From contig NZ_CP038273.1 of the NCBI RefSeq assembly GCF_004571175.1, positions 310,001 through 374,000 on the forward strand: a stretch of DNA of 64,000 nt, given 5' to 3'. Positions 18,519 through 28,837 of the stretch are shown here, in pieces. Numbering within the stretch: the first letter of the stretch is position 1; the number at the start of each line of letters is the position of its first letter. The position numbers and the translations under genes were made by a program. Below the pieces are notes generated by a model. It saw only the letters and a program-made list of their open reading frames with translations, searched no databases and was not told the origin of the DNA. This DNA comes from Legionella israelensis. Its GTDB lineage: Bacteria; Pseudomonadota; Gammaproteobacteria; Legionellales; Legionellaceae.

Positions 18519-18992
18519 TTATGGTGAAGTGACTGTTCCAGGTTCAATATATATTAGCCAATGAACAATTTCTGCCAGAATAAAAACCATAACGACCAAA
18601 AACAAAAGCTTAAATCCAAACGAAAATGATTTCCATTGTCGTGTTCGAGGTTTATACGGTAAGTTTTCCTGCTTTTCAGGCTTCATATGGTAAATTTCAT
18701 CATCAATCTTATTTGAAGAATAATAAGAAATAATTCCGGCGATTAAACCTGGAACAAAAAAAACCAAAAATATAATCCACGCTCCGATATTATAAGGCCA
18801 TCTGAGTTCGTCCTGGAACCAATAAAGCCAGTGAACAATAAACTCTGGTACATCATAGGCCAACTGCCAAACTAAAAAGGGAAGGATATATGCGCTGAAT
18901 AAAAGTAATACTATACTTAAAATCAAACAGATTATCCCTAATATAAATAGTTTGCGATTTACTTGATAACGATCGTATTCCATAGTCGTCAA
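18519..18992 (-). CDS. Hypothetical membrane protein
   Basis: The 157-residue protein has three hydrophobic segments (about residues 13-37, 70-92 and 125-147), separated by an aromatic-rich loop (VHWLYWFQDELRWPYNIGAW) and a charged loop (DDEIYHMKPEKQENLPYKPR). I recognise no family. It is the upstream member of a two-gene unit with the Sel1-like protein. The 298 bases between it and ppsR hold nothing I can identify. Confidence 0.55.
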   Translation of the reverse strand: MTTMEYDRYQVNRKLFILGIICLILSIVLLLFSAYILPFLVWQLAYDVPEFIVHWLYWFQDELRWPYNIGAWIIFLVFFVPGLIAGIISYYSSNKIDDEIYHMKPEKQENLPYKPRTRQWKSFSFGFKLLFLVVMVFILAEIVHWLIYIEPGTVTSP

Positions 18993-19290
18993 TGATGAAC
19001 TAAATTCTCAATCCATCAGCTCCACAGTAAAAAGGGTTATTTTGAAGATAGCAGAAGTCTATTCGCATCACAAATGATTTATACCTTTCAGCCTTTGCAC
19101 TATTACCCATTCACCTGAATGAGGTTTGGAGTTACATTTTATGATTGAAAAAAAATGTGCGTGTAGCTATTCTACATAGGTGTTTATTGCGATCTTATGA
19201 TACATGGATTGAAATACCAGCATTCTGCAATGGTTTCTGAGTCAAAATCAACAAATAATTCACGTTGGAATTAAATAGAAAAGGCAGAAA

Positions 19291-20106
19291 ATGAAACGTT
19301 ATGTTTACATGATTTCAGATGGTACTGGAATTACAGTAGAAGGATTGGGAACCAGTTTAATTACGCAGTTTGAACATATACAATTTGAAAAAATAACCAT
19401 CCCGTATGTGGACACGCTGGAAAAAGCCGATAATGTCGTTTTAAATATCAATCAGTCCTATCAAGAAAGCGGTCAGAAACCATTGGTTTTCATGACCTTG
19501 GTTAATCCAGAGATCAGTCAAAAAATAAAAACAGCCAAAGCCTGTATATTCGATTTATTTAACACATTCCTCGGCCAGATTGAAGAAGAATTAAACATCA
19601 AGTCTTCCTATAAGGTGGGACGGACACACGGTGTGGCTAATAATGAGTCATATGGTCAGCGCATTGAGGCCGTTGAATATGCCCTTTCACATGATGATGG
19701 TATAAAAACACGTGATTATGATAAAGCCGATATTATTTTAATTGGGGTTTCACGATGTGGGAAAACACCAAGCTGCCTCTATATGGCACTGCAATACGGT
19801 GTTTTGGCGGCAAATTATCCTTTTACTGAAGAGGATTTAAATCATTTTCATTTACCTGAGCTCCTGCGTAAGCATAAAAAGAAGCTTTTTGGTTTAACCA
19901 TCGATTGTAATCGCTTACAGCAAATTCGCAATGAACGCCGTCCAAACAGCCGTTATGCCTCCATTACTCAGTGCCAGTTGGAAACGTCTGAAGTTGAGGC
20001 CATGTATAAACGAGAAAATATTCCTTATCTTGATTCCACAAAATATTCTATAGAAGAAATTTCAACTAAAGTTCTGAGTATCGCCGGAATTAAGCGAAAA
20101 ATATAA
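19291..20106 (+). CDS. ppsR: PEP synthetase regulatory protein (bifunctional kinase/pyrophosphorylase)
   Basis: The 271-residue protein belongs to the DUF299/PSRP family: it starts YVYMISDGTGITVEGLG and carries the P-loop GVSRCGKTPSCLYMA (~152-166). Family members use ADP to inactivate PEP synthase by phosphorylating a Thr and use phosphate to reactivate it, so it controls gluconeogenesis from pyruvate. The usual ppsA partner is not in this window. Confidence 0.9.
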   Translation: MKRYVYMISDGTGITVEGLGTSLITQFEHIQFEKITIPYVDTLEKADNVVLNINQSYQESGQKPLVFMTLVNPEISQKIKTAKACIFDLFNTFLGQIEEELNIKSSYKVGRTHGVANNESYGQRIEAVEYALSHDDGIKTRDYDKADIILIGVSRCGKTPSCLYMALQYGVLAANYPFTEEDLNHFHLPELLRKHKKKLFGLTIDCNRLQQIRNERRPNSRYASITQCQLETSEVEAMYKRENIPYLDSTKYSIEEISTKVLSIAGIKRKI

Positions 20107-20111
20107 AAAAA

Positions 20112-20195
20112 CTAGGGCCTGTCGACAATTAGATTTTCGAAGCGAAAATGGATATGATTTACATACGAAAATACTGATTGTCGACAGGCTCTAAC
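20112..20195. repeat. Palindromic element with TA flanks (MITE candidate)
   Basis: GGGCCTGTCGACAATTAG (20115-20132) is inverted, with two mismatches, as CTGATTGTCGACAGGCTC (20174-20191). The 41-base middle includes TTTTCGAAGCGAAAA. A TA dinucleotide adjoins each end. The form suggests a short non-autonomous element of the IS630/Tc1 type, which duplicates TA; it may also act as the ppsR terminator. No other copy was found in the window. Confidence 0.5.
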
Positions 20196-20238
20196 GTACC
20201 ATGTGATTTTTTAAATAGCTTTCTTTACATCAGATCCC

Positions 20239-20265
20239 CCTCTCCCTGACTTGATTCGGGAGAGG
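20239..20265. terminator. Hairpin downstream of prpD
   Basis: CCTCTCCC (20239-20246) pairs with GGGAGAGG (20258-20265) around an 11-base loop, 39 bases after the prpD stop on its own strand. There is no T-run, so this is either a factor-assisted terminator or an intergenic repeat of the REP kind. Confidence 0.4.
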
Positions 20266-20303
20266 AAATTCAGTGGATTATAACGAGCTTATTTACTTAT
20301 CTT

Positions 20304-21749
20304 TCAAACCACCCATAAAGACATAAAATTAGTCACGGGCATCTTTGCTAATGAATGAGTATCATTCATGGCATTTAATATTTTTTCACATTCTGAAGCT
20401 GAAAAACGTGTGGCGAGATTGCGTTTAAATTTATCCAACAGGACCGGTATTCCTTCTTTTCTGCGACGTTTATGACCAATGGGATATTCAATAGTTATCT
20501 GTTCGCTTTCAGAGCCGTCTTTAAATATTAATTTTATACTGTTTGCAATGGAACGTTTCTCCGGATCAAGATAGTCATGGGAAAACTGTTTATTTTCCTC
20601 AACCTGCATTTTTTCTCTTAATTGATTGATTCTCGGATCAGAGGCCACATCAGCTTCATAATGTTCAGCACGCAGATCACCATATAAAAGACCGATCGCA
20701 ACCATATATTGCAAGCAATGATCCCTGTCTGCTGGATTATGCAGAGGGCCTTTCTTGCTGATAATACGAATAGCTGATTCATGTGTTGTCAATTCAATGG
20801 ATTGAATATCTTCAAATCGCTCCTTCACTAAAGGATGCAACTGCACAGCGCATTCAACAGCGGTCTGAGCATGAAATTCCGCAGGATATGAGAGCTTAAA
20901 CAACACATTCTCCATAACATAGCTCCCATAAGGGCGTTGAAATTGGAAAGGCTTTCCTTTAAACAATACATCATAGAAGCCCCAATTGGAAACCGTCAAA
21001 GCACTGGGATAGCCCATTTCACCTTGCCTGGCAATAAGTGCCAAATTCACGGCCCGTGCAGTTGCATCTCCCGCTGCCCAAGATTTCCTTGACCCGGCAT
21101 TCGGGGCATGGCGATAAGTTCTTAAGCTTTGACCATCCACAAACACTTGAGACAATGTTCTCAATAATTGATCGCGATCTCCGCCAAACAAATGAGCAGC
21201 TACAGCGGCGCTGGCCAGTTTAACCAAAATAACATGATCAAGGCCCACACGATTAAAACTGTTTTCAAGAGCAAAGCACCCTTGAATTTCATGAGCTTTA
21301 ATCATGGCTGTCAATACATCATACATGGTCAAGGATGGCTGGTTATTTTTTTCATTTTGACGACTGACATAATCCGCAACAGCCAGAATAGATCCCAGAT
21401 TATCTGAAGGATGTCCCCATTCAGCAGCCAGCCAGGTATCATTAAAATCCAGCCAACGTATCATCGTTCCGATATTAAATGCCGCCCTTACCGGATCCAG
21501 TTCGTAACGAGTTCCAGGAACCCTTGATCCCCCAGGCAAATTAGCGCCCTGTACAATAGGGCCAAGCAGCTTAGTGCATTCCTGGAAATTCAATGCCAGT
21601 ATTCCACATCCGAGGGTATCCATCAGACATAACCTGGCTGTTTCATACGCTTCCTCACTGTGGAGCTCTTTATCCAAAATATAATCTGCAATATCTATCA
21701 TCACCTGATCATATTCGGGTTTAATATTCTCTTCTACATAAGAACGCAT
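20304..21749 (-). CDS. prpD: 2-methylcitrate dehydratase (MmgE/PrpD family)
   Basis: The 481-residue protein is full length for PrpD. It has the MmgE/PrpD all-helical domain ([33 protein letters not shown]) and the C-terminal domain. In the methylcitrate cycle it dehydrates 2-methylcitrate. It is the last gene of prpB-prpC-prpD and starts three bases after prpC stops, so it is cotranscribed. Propionyl-CoA arises from odd-chain lipids and branched amino acids, which suits a bacterium that lives on amino acids. Confidence 0.92.
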   Translation of the reverse strand: MRSYVEENIKPEYDQVMIDIADYILDKELHSEEAYETARLCLMDTLGCGILALNFQECTKLLGPIVQGANLPGGSRVPGTRYELDPVRAAFNIGTMIRWLDFNDTWLAAEWGHPSDNLGSILAVADYVSRQNEKNNQPSLTMYDVLTAMIKAHEIQGCFALENSFNRVGLDHVILVKLASAAVAAHLFGGDRDQLLRTLSQVFVDGQSLRTYRHAPNAGSRKSWAAGDATARAVNLALIARQGEMGYPSALTVSNWGFYDVLFKGKPFQFQRPYGSYVMENVLFKLSYPAEFHAQTAVECAVQLHPLVKERFEDIQSIELTTHESAIRIISKKGPLHNPADRDHCLQYMVAIGLLYGDLRAEHYEADVASDPRINQLREKMQVEENKQFSHDYLDPEKRSIANSIKLIFKDGSESEQITIEYPIGHKRRRKEGIPVLLDKFKRNLATRFSASECEKILNAMNDTHSLAKMPVTNFMSLWVV

Positions 21750-21752
21750 ATA

Positions 21753-22877
21753 TCATTCTCTCTCTTCAATAGCGATAAAGGATCGTGCTTCTGGTCCTGT
21801 ATATTCCGAAACAGGTCTTATCAGGCGATTATCAGCGCGCTGCTCAAATACGTGTGCAGACCAACCAGTCACTCGTGACATCACGAATACTGGTGTAAAT
21901 AAGCAGGTAGGAATATCACAGTAATGATAAGCTGAGGCACTGTAAAAATCGAGGTTGGGAAACAGTTTTTTCTCACGCCTCATAATTTCTTCAATGCGTT
22001 CGGACACGCGATAAAGCAACATGTCATTTTTAAATTCCGCCATTTTTTTAGACCAAGCTTTTATAATATCTGAGCGAGGGTCAGAATCTGTATATACTCG
22101 ATGACCAAACCCCATGATCTTCTCTTTGTTCGCCAACATCTGCATGACTTTATCTTCAGCTTCATCAGGACTTTCAAACTGCTCAATCAGTTCCATTGCC
22201 GCCTCATTAGCACCTCCATGCAAAGGGCCTCGCAATGTACCAATGGCCGTTGTAATGGCAGAATAAAAATCAGCTAATGTTGCCGCAGTCACACGAGCAG
22301 CGAAGGTTGATGCGTTAAACTCATGCTCTGCATAAAGTATCAGTGAAGCATTGATTAGATCAGTTTCAATCTTCTCTGGTCTTCGTCCATGCAGTAAATG
22401 TAGAAAATGTCCGCCAATGCTAGTTTCGTCACTGTCTGTATCAATTTCCTTATTCTTAAAATGATAGGCATACCAGTAGCATATAATGCTTGGAAAAACT
22501 GCCAACAGACGATCGGCAATGTCAAACTGCTGCTCAAAATTTTCTTCCGGCTCCAATGTTCCCAGCATTGAACAAGCCGTCCTTAATACATCCATAGGAT
22601 GTGTATTTTTTGGGATAAGCTTTAATAGGGTTTGTAACGGTGCAGGTAGCTGACGCAAACCCATTAATTTTTTTGTGTATTGATCAATCTGTTGTTGATT
22701 AGGCAATTGAGCATAGTGCAGAAGATAAGCGACTTCTTCAAAACTCGCCTTTGCTGCCAAATCATCTATAGAATACCCTCGATAGTTTAACCCTTTGCCT
22801 GATTGCCCTACTGTAGCAATGGCTGACTGCCCTGCTACGACGCCGGCTAATCCTCCAGCTTTACTGCCCATATTCAT
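21753..22877 (-). CDS. prpC: 2-methylcitrate synthase
   Basis: The 374-residue protein has citrate-synthase motifs [12 protein letters not shown] and GFGHRVY and the short length typical of PrpC rather than of the hexameric GltA. It condenses propionyl-CoA with oxaloacetate. The start overlaps the end of prpB by 17 bases; an in-frame ATG at 22871 is an equally likely start. Confidence 0.92.
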   Translation of the reverse strand: MNMGSKAGGLAGVVAGQSAIATVGQSGKGLNYRGYSIDDLAAKASFEEVAYLLHYAQLPNQQQIDQYTKKLMGLRQLPAPLQTLLKLIPKNTHPMDVLRTACSMLGTLEPEENFEQQFDIADRLLAVFPSIICYWYAYHFKNKEIDTDSDETSIGGHFLHLLHGRRPEKIETDLINASLILYAEHEFNASTFAARVTAATLADFYSAITTAIGTLRGPLHGGANEAAMELIEQFESPDEAEDKVMQMLANKEKIMGFGHRVYTDSDPRSDIIKAWSKKMAEFKNDMLLYRVSERIEEIMRREKKLFPNLDFYSASAYHYCDIPTCLFTPVFVMSRVTGWSAHVFEQRADNRLIRPVSEYTGPEARSFIAIEERE

Positions 22878-23745
22878 CCTCCATTAATTGATCTAGCTTT
22901 CTTTCGTACTCATAATATCCAAGCACATCATACAACTCATTTCTTGTCTGCATCCGTTCTGTCATGGATGCTTGCGTTCCTTGTTGGATAATAGCCTCAT
23001 ACACTTCAAATGCCGCTTTGGACATGGCCCTAAAAGCACTTAAAGGATAAAGAATGATTGAAATACCTGCCTCGGCAAGTTCATCTCTTGTAAATAAAGG
23101 TGTTTTGCCAAACTCGGTAATGTTAGCCAGAACCGGTACATTCAATTGCCTGGTGAGTTTCCTATACTCATCCAAGGTGCTCATGGCTTCGGGGAAAATC
23201 ATGTCAGCGCCAAGTTCAATACAATATAATGCCCTCTCAATGGTGGCATTCATTCCTTCCGCAGCATACGCATCTGTCCGTGCCATAATCACAAAATCAG
23301 GATTCGTTCTGGCATCCACTGCAGCTTTAATGCGATCGCCCATTTCCTGCATGGATACGACGGCCTTATTTGGTCGATGGCCGCAACGTTTGGCTACTAT
23401 CTGATCTTCAATATGAATGGCCGCAACACCGTTTGACTCCATACATTTTACCGTTCTGCCTATATTAAATGCATGCCCCCACCCTGTGTCTACATCGACC
23501 AATAAGGGCAGTGAGCAGGCTTGTGTAATTCGCCAGGCGTCCTCTAGCACTTCGGATAAGTTGGTCATGCCCAAATCAGGTAGACCATAAGATGCATTCG
23601 CCACACCTGCACCAGATAAATAAACGGCCTTAAAGCCAGCTTTGTCAGCCAACATCGCAGAAAACGCATTAATTGTGCCTACAACCTGGAGAGGTTTGTG
23701 ATCCAGGATAGCTTGCCGGAAATGTTTGCCAGGAGAGTTAATCAT
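22861..23745 (-). CDS. prpB: Methylisocitrate lyase
   Basis: The 294-residue protein has the isocitrate lyase/PEP mutase signature KRCGHRPNK and the upstream [15 protein letters not shown] metal site. It splits 2-methylisocitrate to pyruvate and succinate. It leads the prpBCD unit. Neither a PrpR activator nor PrpE is next to it, so control and propionate activation must come from elsewhere. Confidence 0.93.
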   Translation of the reverse strand: MINSPGKHFRQAILDHKPLQVVGTINAFSAMLADKAGFKAVYLSGAGVANASYGLPDLGMTNLSEVLEDAWRITQACSLPLLVDVDTGWGHAFNIGRTVKCMESNGVAAIHIEDQIVAKRCGHRPNKAVVSMQEMGDRIKAAVDARTNPDFVIMARTDAYAAEGMNATIERALYCIELGADMIFPEAMSTLDEYRKLTRQLNVPVLANITEFGKTPLFTRDELAEAGISIILYPLSAFRAMSKAAFEVYEAIIQQGTQASMTERMQTRNELYDVLGYYEYERKLDQLMEDEYGQ

Positions 23746-23875
23746 TATCCATTCACTCCTTGAAAGTATTTTTTTTATTCTTCAATATATAGTCTATCTT
23801 TTCTGAGGACTATCCAGACTACTTCATTATGTTTGTAAAATCACAGTTATTCGAGCATTATTTCACACGAAAGAA

Positions 23876-24568
23876 ATGACTATTATGCTTGATCATAGGC
23901 AACAAATACACCTTGAATATCATAAAATCTTTTTTATTTTCCTGATTCTTCTTATTTTTTTTATTTCAGGAATTTCGAATTCTGCAGAGACCAGACTCTG
24001 GACTTTCGCCTCTGTAAACAAAAAAAACAATGATTTTCTATATTCACTTCGTACCCAAACCCGTTTTAAGAATTTAAGCCTGCAGTATAACGAGTCAGTC
24101 AGCCACGGAGAAATAGGTTATCTTGTTGCAAAACATACCATTTTAAGTCAAGGCCTAACCTGGAGTTATGAGAAAGAAACAACGGGAAGTGAAAATATAT
24201 TACGATTATGGCAGCAATTGACGGTAGGTTCCAAGTATCGGCTTTATGATTTTTATTCCAGAACACGATTGGAGGAACGCAGGCATTTAACCTTTAAAAG
24301 CTGGAATTTTAAACTTCGGGAGAGGGTCAGGGTTTTACTCCCCCTTTCCGATCATCTCGATATAGATGGGTTCGATGAAATCCTTATAAATTTGAATAAT
24401 CCTGTGTGGGTTGCTCCTGGAGCATTCGATCAAAATCGAAGTTATATTGGTATTCTGGGTAAAATAAATCAAAATGTATACATTAGAGTAGGTTATTTAA
24501 ATCGATATTTTTTTTCAGCGGATAGAACGGAACACGTTATCCATTTAGGCGTTGACTTTTCCTATTAG
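23876..24568 (+). CDS. DUF2490 family protein, probable outer-membrane beta-barrel
   Basis: The 230-residue protein has a hydrophobic signal-like segment (~18-40) and then short alternating strands with aromatic girdles. The start ETRLWTFASVNKK, the LRLWQQLTVGSKYRLYDFYSRTRLEERR stretch and the YIGILGKINQNVYIRVGYLNRY ending fit DUF2490, whose members end in an aromatic residue (here LGVDFSY) as outer-membrane barrels do. Function is unknown. It diverges from prpB and converges with the PhzF gene. Confidence 0.7.
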   Translation: MTIMLDHRQQIHLEYHKIFFIFLILLIFFISGISNSAETRLWTFASVNKKNNDFLYSLRTQTRFKNLSLQYNESVSHGEIGYLVAKHTILSQGLTWSYEKETTGSENILRLWQQLTVGSKYRLYDFYSRTRLEERRHLTFKSWNFKLRERVRVLLPLSDHLDIDGFDEILINLNNPVWVAPGAFDQNRSYIGILGKINQNVYIRVGYLNRYFFSADRTEHVIHLGVDFSY

Positions 24569-24639
24569 AACTCTCTTTCTTGCAACCTGAACCCAAATCC
24601 GTCGTTTATACTACTGTCAACACTGGGGTTAGGATATGA

Positions 24640-25425
24640 CTATATCACTAGATGCCCTTTTAAATACCAGCGACAATGACCCGAAATATATACGCGATTT
24701 TCCTTCAGTTCACAAGAGACTGTGCCTTTTCGAAATGAGCCTTGTCTAGCTGTCAAAACATTTTTACCCAGCTTTTCTGCCCAAAAAGGTGTTAGCACAC
24801 AATGTGCTGAACCGGTCACAGGATCTTCAGCAATATTATGCTTGGGATAAAAACATCGGGAATAAAAATCCATATCCTGAGCTTGTGAAGTAACAATTAA
24901 ACCTCTTTTCGGCAGTTTGGCCAGAGATGACAAGTTAATCTGGACCTGAGCCACCTGACTTTCATCAGCAAGTTCTACCAAATAATCCAGCTCACTTTCA
25001 TACGTTCCGACAGGAGATTTATCAATTAATGAATGGATAAGTTCAGGATTTAAACATTCATGGTAATTTAATCGAGGAAAGTCAAGGGTATATATATCGT
25101 CATTTTTTGCTACAGCCAATTTACCGCTTAAACTGGAAAATGAGACAAAGTTGCCACTGCATTTCCCTAATTCATATAAAACAAATCCTGCTGCAAGTGT
25201 TGCATGTCCACATAAATTGATTTCGCATTTAGGAGTAAACCAACGAATATTGAATCCTTGTTCATCTTTAATGACAAACGCAGTTTCAGATAAATTATTC
25301 TCAACGGCAATGGCCTGCATTAGTTCATCATTCAACCATTCATCCAGCAAACAAACGGCTGCAGGATTGCCATAGAACACCTTATCGGTGAATGCATCAA
25401 TTTGAAAAATCTCAATATGATCCAT
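24640..25425 (-). CDS. PhzF family isomerase-like protein
   Basis: The protein begins MDHIEIFQIDAFTDKVFYGNPAAVC, a clear PhzF start, and has NLSETAFVI with the catalytic Glu, CGHATLAAGFVL and EDPVTGSAHC, so both halves of the diaminopimelate-epimerase-like fold are complete. I chose 25425 because GAGG lies six bases before it; an upstream ATG at 25446 has no such site. PhzF homologues are widespread and rarely linked to phenazines; the substrate is unknown. Confidence 0.88.
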   Translation of the reverse strand: MDHIEIFQIDAFTDKVFYGNPAAVCLLDEWLNDELMQAIAVENNLSETAFVIKDEQGFNIRWFTPKCEINLCGHATLAAGFVLYELGKCSGNFVSFSSLSGKLAVAKNDDIYTLDFPRLNYHECLNPELIHSLIDKSPVGTYESELDYLVELADESQVAQVQINLSSLAKLPKRGLIVTSQAQDMDFYSRCFYPKHNIAEDPVTGSAHCVLTPFWAEKLGKNVLTARQGSFRKGTVSCELKENRVYISGHCRWYLKGHLVI

Positions 25426-25573
25426 CCGGGACCTCAATGGAAACAATGGAGAGCGAAGATTAACGATCTAATGATAAAAAAGCAAGATATCCTTCACAAT
25501 TTAAGCTTACTTTTACCTCGACATTTCGCAGCATACAGGAGAAGATCATACACTGCTCATGCTCTTTTGATTA

Positions 25574-25594
25574 ACCCCAGTTCAGAACTGGGGT
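25574..25594. terminator. Perfect hairpin between PhzF and the 335-residue gene
   Basis: ACCCCAGTTC-A-GAACTGGGGT is a perfect palindrome, 84 bases after the stop of the minus-strand gene at 25678. An A/T-rich flank (TTAATAAA) follows. It is a plausible terminator; the mirror symmetry means it could act on either strand. Confidence 0.45.
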
Positions 25595-25677
25595 GATTAA
25601 TAAATGTTTCTTAGAGGAATTAAAGTTTGTCATTTCCGAGCAGACTTGCGCGGAAATGAGGCAAAACAGGCATAATA

Positions 25678-26685
25678 TTAAATGTTCTTTGGCTTTTCCT
25701 GCGACTTCTCATAATGAACAAGCCATAACTTCCTCTTATGCTGAGATAAAAGATGTTTATTTGCAGATTCGATGGCAAGTTGTATATTCTTAATGCAACT
25801 AATAACTGATTTAGAGCTGCTATTCCATTCATCAGGAATCAGCTTTTTAAAAAATGCTGATGCTCCAATTTCATTAATCACATTACGTTTAATGCTTTCT
25901 GAATCCAGTTTTAGTAATACATCCATAAGTGAGTCATAATAATCCAGTATTTTTGTCAGATCATTTGTTGTTTCAATGATATTTTTATCCGGTAAAGGAC
26001 AAATATCATTTTTCTTTAAAGATTTTCTTAATTTTACATAGTGAATTGCATTTAATAATACCTTTTGCAAGCGTAATGTTAAGGCCTGCTCGATATCCTC
26101 TGCTTCAAATAAACTGGTTTTATAAGCCATATTAAAAAGCTGCTTATTTTTAAAATATACAATCAAGGCGGCTTTGCTCGGATAATCAATAGATAAACTA
26201 TCTATTAATATATCGAAGGTCTTGCTGATATAATGACGATGTGCTACATGCTCTAAAACCTCCTCGGCAGATTTCCCCTCCACCAGTGCATCGCATAGAT
26301 CGTGAAAAAACTCTTGACAATCCATTTTTTTCTTTATAGCCGATAACTCTTTTTTTTGTATAATGTTGTTGAAAGCAGAATATAAATAAGCTTTGGCGAT
26401 ATCTTTAGCCGATAAATTACCGTATCCAGCATCCCAATCAAACTCATCGGTCTCTTCAAGCTCCAAAAGAACCGGCTGCAAAATTTGGTAAAATTGATTT
26501 ATAATCTTTAAACTGGGTGGAATATATTGTTCAGGAGAAAGCTCCGGTAGAGAGAGGTGATTAGCCTCATGGCCGAGCTCTACTTGAACATGAGAATGTT
26601 TGTCAAATGGTCGAATGGTATCTTTCTTGCTTACTTGTTTTAAAGCCAATAAATAATTATTCAACTTCCATGTCGTCGTCCTCAT
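25678..26685 (-). CDS. Hypothetical helical protein
   Basis: The 335-residue protein is hydrophilic and almost all helical, without signal or membrane segments. AAGGAG lies six bases before its ATG. It contains charged stretches (QKKELSAIKKKMDCQEF, KLRKSLKKND) and an acidic motif (LEETDEFDWDAGYGN). I recognise no domain. Large helical orphan proteins are common among Legionella Dot/Icm effectors, but the C-terminus (KSQEKPKNI) lacks a clear run of glutamates of the E-block type, so that reading is only a possibility. Confidence 0.6.
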   Translation of the reverse strand: MRTTTWKLNNYLLALKQVSKKDTIRPFDKHSHVQVELGHEANHLSLPELSPEQYIPPSLKIINQFYQILQPVLLELEETDEFDWDAGYGNLSAKDIAKAYLYSAFNNIIQKKELSAIKKKMDCQEFFHDLCDALVEGKSAEEVLEHVAHRHYISKTFDILIDSLSIDYPSKAALIVYFKNKQLFNMAYKTSLFEAEDIEQALTLRLQKVLLNAIHYVKLRKSLKKNDICPLPDKNIIETTNDLTKILDYYDSLMDVLLKLDSESIKRNVINEIGASAFFKKLIPDEWNSSSKSVISCIKNIQLAIESANKHLLSQHKRKLWLVHYEKSQEKPKNI

Positions 26686-26835
26686 AGCTAACTCCTTGTT
26701 ACCTACTTATTTTCAGTATAGTTGAACATGCCTTAAAGCGTAAGGAATTCGGCTATATAAAGGATTTCTTTAACTTTAATATTGAACTTGCCATCATAAA
26801 GGTCCGTGAACAAGATTTTTTACCGAACCAGGCCG

Positions 26836-28836
26836 TTATAGTCCTCTGATTAGTTGTTTTCTGAGAAAACGCGCCGGTGAAATTGCCTTGCTCAACTTAG
26901 TTGGCACTACACTTATTTCATTATTGATTAAGGAGGCTAGAAACTCCGTTGCTAATGGAATTGTCGTTAATCCTCTTGAACCAAATCCAGTACAGAGAAA
27001 TAAGCCTTGGTAATAATCAGCTATTTCCGGAAGCCAGATATTGGCATTTACAGCAAATTTTTTATATTGATTTTTAAAACTATCCGTATTTGCCACAGGA
27101 CCTACCAGAGGCAAGTAATCTGGAGTCGTTGCACGAACCGCTGTCCAGGAGTCAATGATAGTGTCGGACCAATTCAAGTGGGGGATATATTCCCTTAAAC
27201 GATGTATGTTTTTTTGATCATCTTCTATTTTATAAACATTCTTTTCTTCACCAAGATCGTACGTAGCTCCTATCCAATGACTTGCATTTGTTGCAGGCAG
27301 AACATGACCATTGGCGCAGACAGCAAGTTTTAAGCGACTACTTTCTGATGTTGCGGCGATAGCTGACATTTGCCCCCGAATAGGTTTAATGGGTAAATAA
27401 GAGGTTTGATGAAATTGTGTAGCTTGATAACCATTGGCAATGACCAGTACTTCAGCCTGTTGGTCCGCTACGTGCCATAGCCCATTTTCATACTGAATAT
27501 TTTCCACCTTGGTATTCAAACATAAATCCACATTTATACTGTGAATAAGGTGGTTGCATAAAGCCTGTGAGTTGATCCAGCCTGAATAAGGGATAAACAT
27601 ACCGCCACAAGGCAAATGAACACCTGCCAATTCCGAAGCCTCATTTTTACTCACCAGGCAGGCAAGCTCCGGATAGTGGCGCAACCAGTTTTTTAAAGCA
27701 AGTTGAGCATTTTTTTCCTTTTCATGATAAGCGAGCAATAATATACCGTTTAAACATCCCAAAGAAATTTGGCTCAATAAATCTTTATAAAAATCCACAG
27801 AAAATAAAAAACCAGCCAACATAAATTCCGTTAAAGGTGAGCGATAGGCCGATAATTTTGGGAACAACACCGCTTGCGTGTTAGCAGATGCTCCGCTCGC
27901 CAATTTATCACTCGCTTCAATTAAACTCACCTTCCACCCTCTTTTCGTCAAAGAATGAGTTAGAAAGCAGCCGGCAAGTCCGGCGCCAAGGACAATGGCC
28001 TTTTTCTTTTTTGGATTTAAAGGTTTGCTGATATGCCAGGGTGTTTGACGTTTTTTATTTTCAGGCTGTGGCGAATGATGAAAATAAGCAATGGTCATAT
28101 CGCGTTTACGAGCATACCCTTTTCTCTTCGACACTGAAAAACCAAAATGCTGCAAATGCTCTTTAACAAGTCTTGCTGCTGAATAGGTGGCAATGGTCGT
28201 TCCTTTTTTAGATAAAAGTTGCATAAGAGAGAACAATTCCTTTGTCCACATATCTTCATTTTTACCAGGTGCAAACCCATCCAGATACCAGGCGTCAATA
28301 AACGATCCGCGCAACTTCTCCTCCAGAGCCCTATCTCCACAAATAAGCAATTGTTGGAAACAATCTACTACATCCCCTAACATCAAGGTTAATTTAACTC
28401 TTCGCTCATTAAAATTAAGGGTATGAAATCCAGGGGTCAAAACAGGATATTTACGCATTAACTGTGCAGCAAGTTCTGTCAGTTCCGGCCAAAGTGCAAG
28501 ACATTTTGCTAAATCGGATTTGGATAAAGGAAACTTTTCACAGGAAATAAAATGCAAACAGCAACTCTCAGGAGCATGTTTAAGCCATAACGACCAGGTT
28601 AATAAGAAGTTTAACCCCGTACCAAAACCTGTTTCCGCAATAACAAATGAACAATGGCCTGAAAGAGGCATTTTTTGCCATCGTTCAGTAAGTTGATTGC
28701 CATCTATAAAAACATGTCGGCTTTCTTCAAGACCATTTTCGCCAGAAAAATAAATATCATCAAATAATTTGGAATAAGGCAGGCCGTTACGCCATTCCAG
28801 CTCTGCCGTGTCAATAGGTATAAAAGGACAACTCAC
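26836..28836 (-). CDS. mnmC: Bifunctional tRNA mnm5s2U biosynthesis protein MnmC
   Basis: The 666-residue protein fuses an N-terminal methyltransferase (TAELEWRNGLPYSKLFDDIYFS, ETGFGTGLNFL as the SAM site) to a C-terminal FAD oxidoreductase (VLGAGLAGCFLTHSL as the dinucleotide site; CTGFGSRGLTT near the end). It completes the 5-methylaminomethyl group on U34 of tRNAs. The stop of the POT transporter gene lies one base upstream of its start, so the two are cotranscribed. Confidence 0.93.
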   Translation of the reverse strand: MSCPFIPIDTAELEWRNGLPYSKLFDDIYFSGENGLEESRHVFIDGNQLTERWQKMPLSGHCSFVIAETGFGTGLNFLLTWSLWLKHAPESCCLHFISCEKFPLSKSDLAKCLALWPELTELAAQLMRKYPVLTPGFHTLNFNERRVKLTLMLGDVVDCFQQLLICGDRALEEKLRGSFIDAWYLDGFAPGKNEDMWTKELFSLMQLLSKKGTTIATYSAARLVKEHLQHFGFSVSKRKGYARKRDMTIAYFHHSPQPENKKRQTPWHISKPLNPKKKKAIVLGAGLAGCFLTHSLTKRGWKVSLIEASDKLASGASANTQAVLFPKLSAYRSPLTEFMLAGFLFSVDFYKDLLSQISLGCLNGILLLAYHEKEKNAQLALKNWLRHYPELACLVSKNEASELAGVHLPCGGMFIPYSGWINSQALCNHLIHSINVDLCLNTKVENIQYENGLWHVADQQAEVLVIANGYQATQFHQTSYLPIKPIRGQMSAIAATSESSRLKLAVCANGHVLPATNASHWIGATYDLGEEKNVYKIEDDQKNIHRLREYIPHLNWSDTIIDSWTAVRATTPDYLPLVGPVANTDSFKNQYKKFAVNANIWLPEIADYYQGLFLCTGFGSRGLTTIPLATEFLASLINNEISVVPTKLSKAISPARFLRKQLIRGL

Positions 28837-28837
28837 G

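Noticed and set aside
18993-19290. 298-base gap before ppsR checked for RNA genes
   Set aside because: No tRNA cloverleaf, strong hairpin or convincing promoter was seen.
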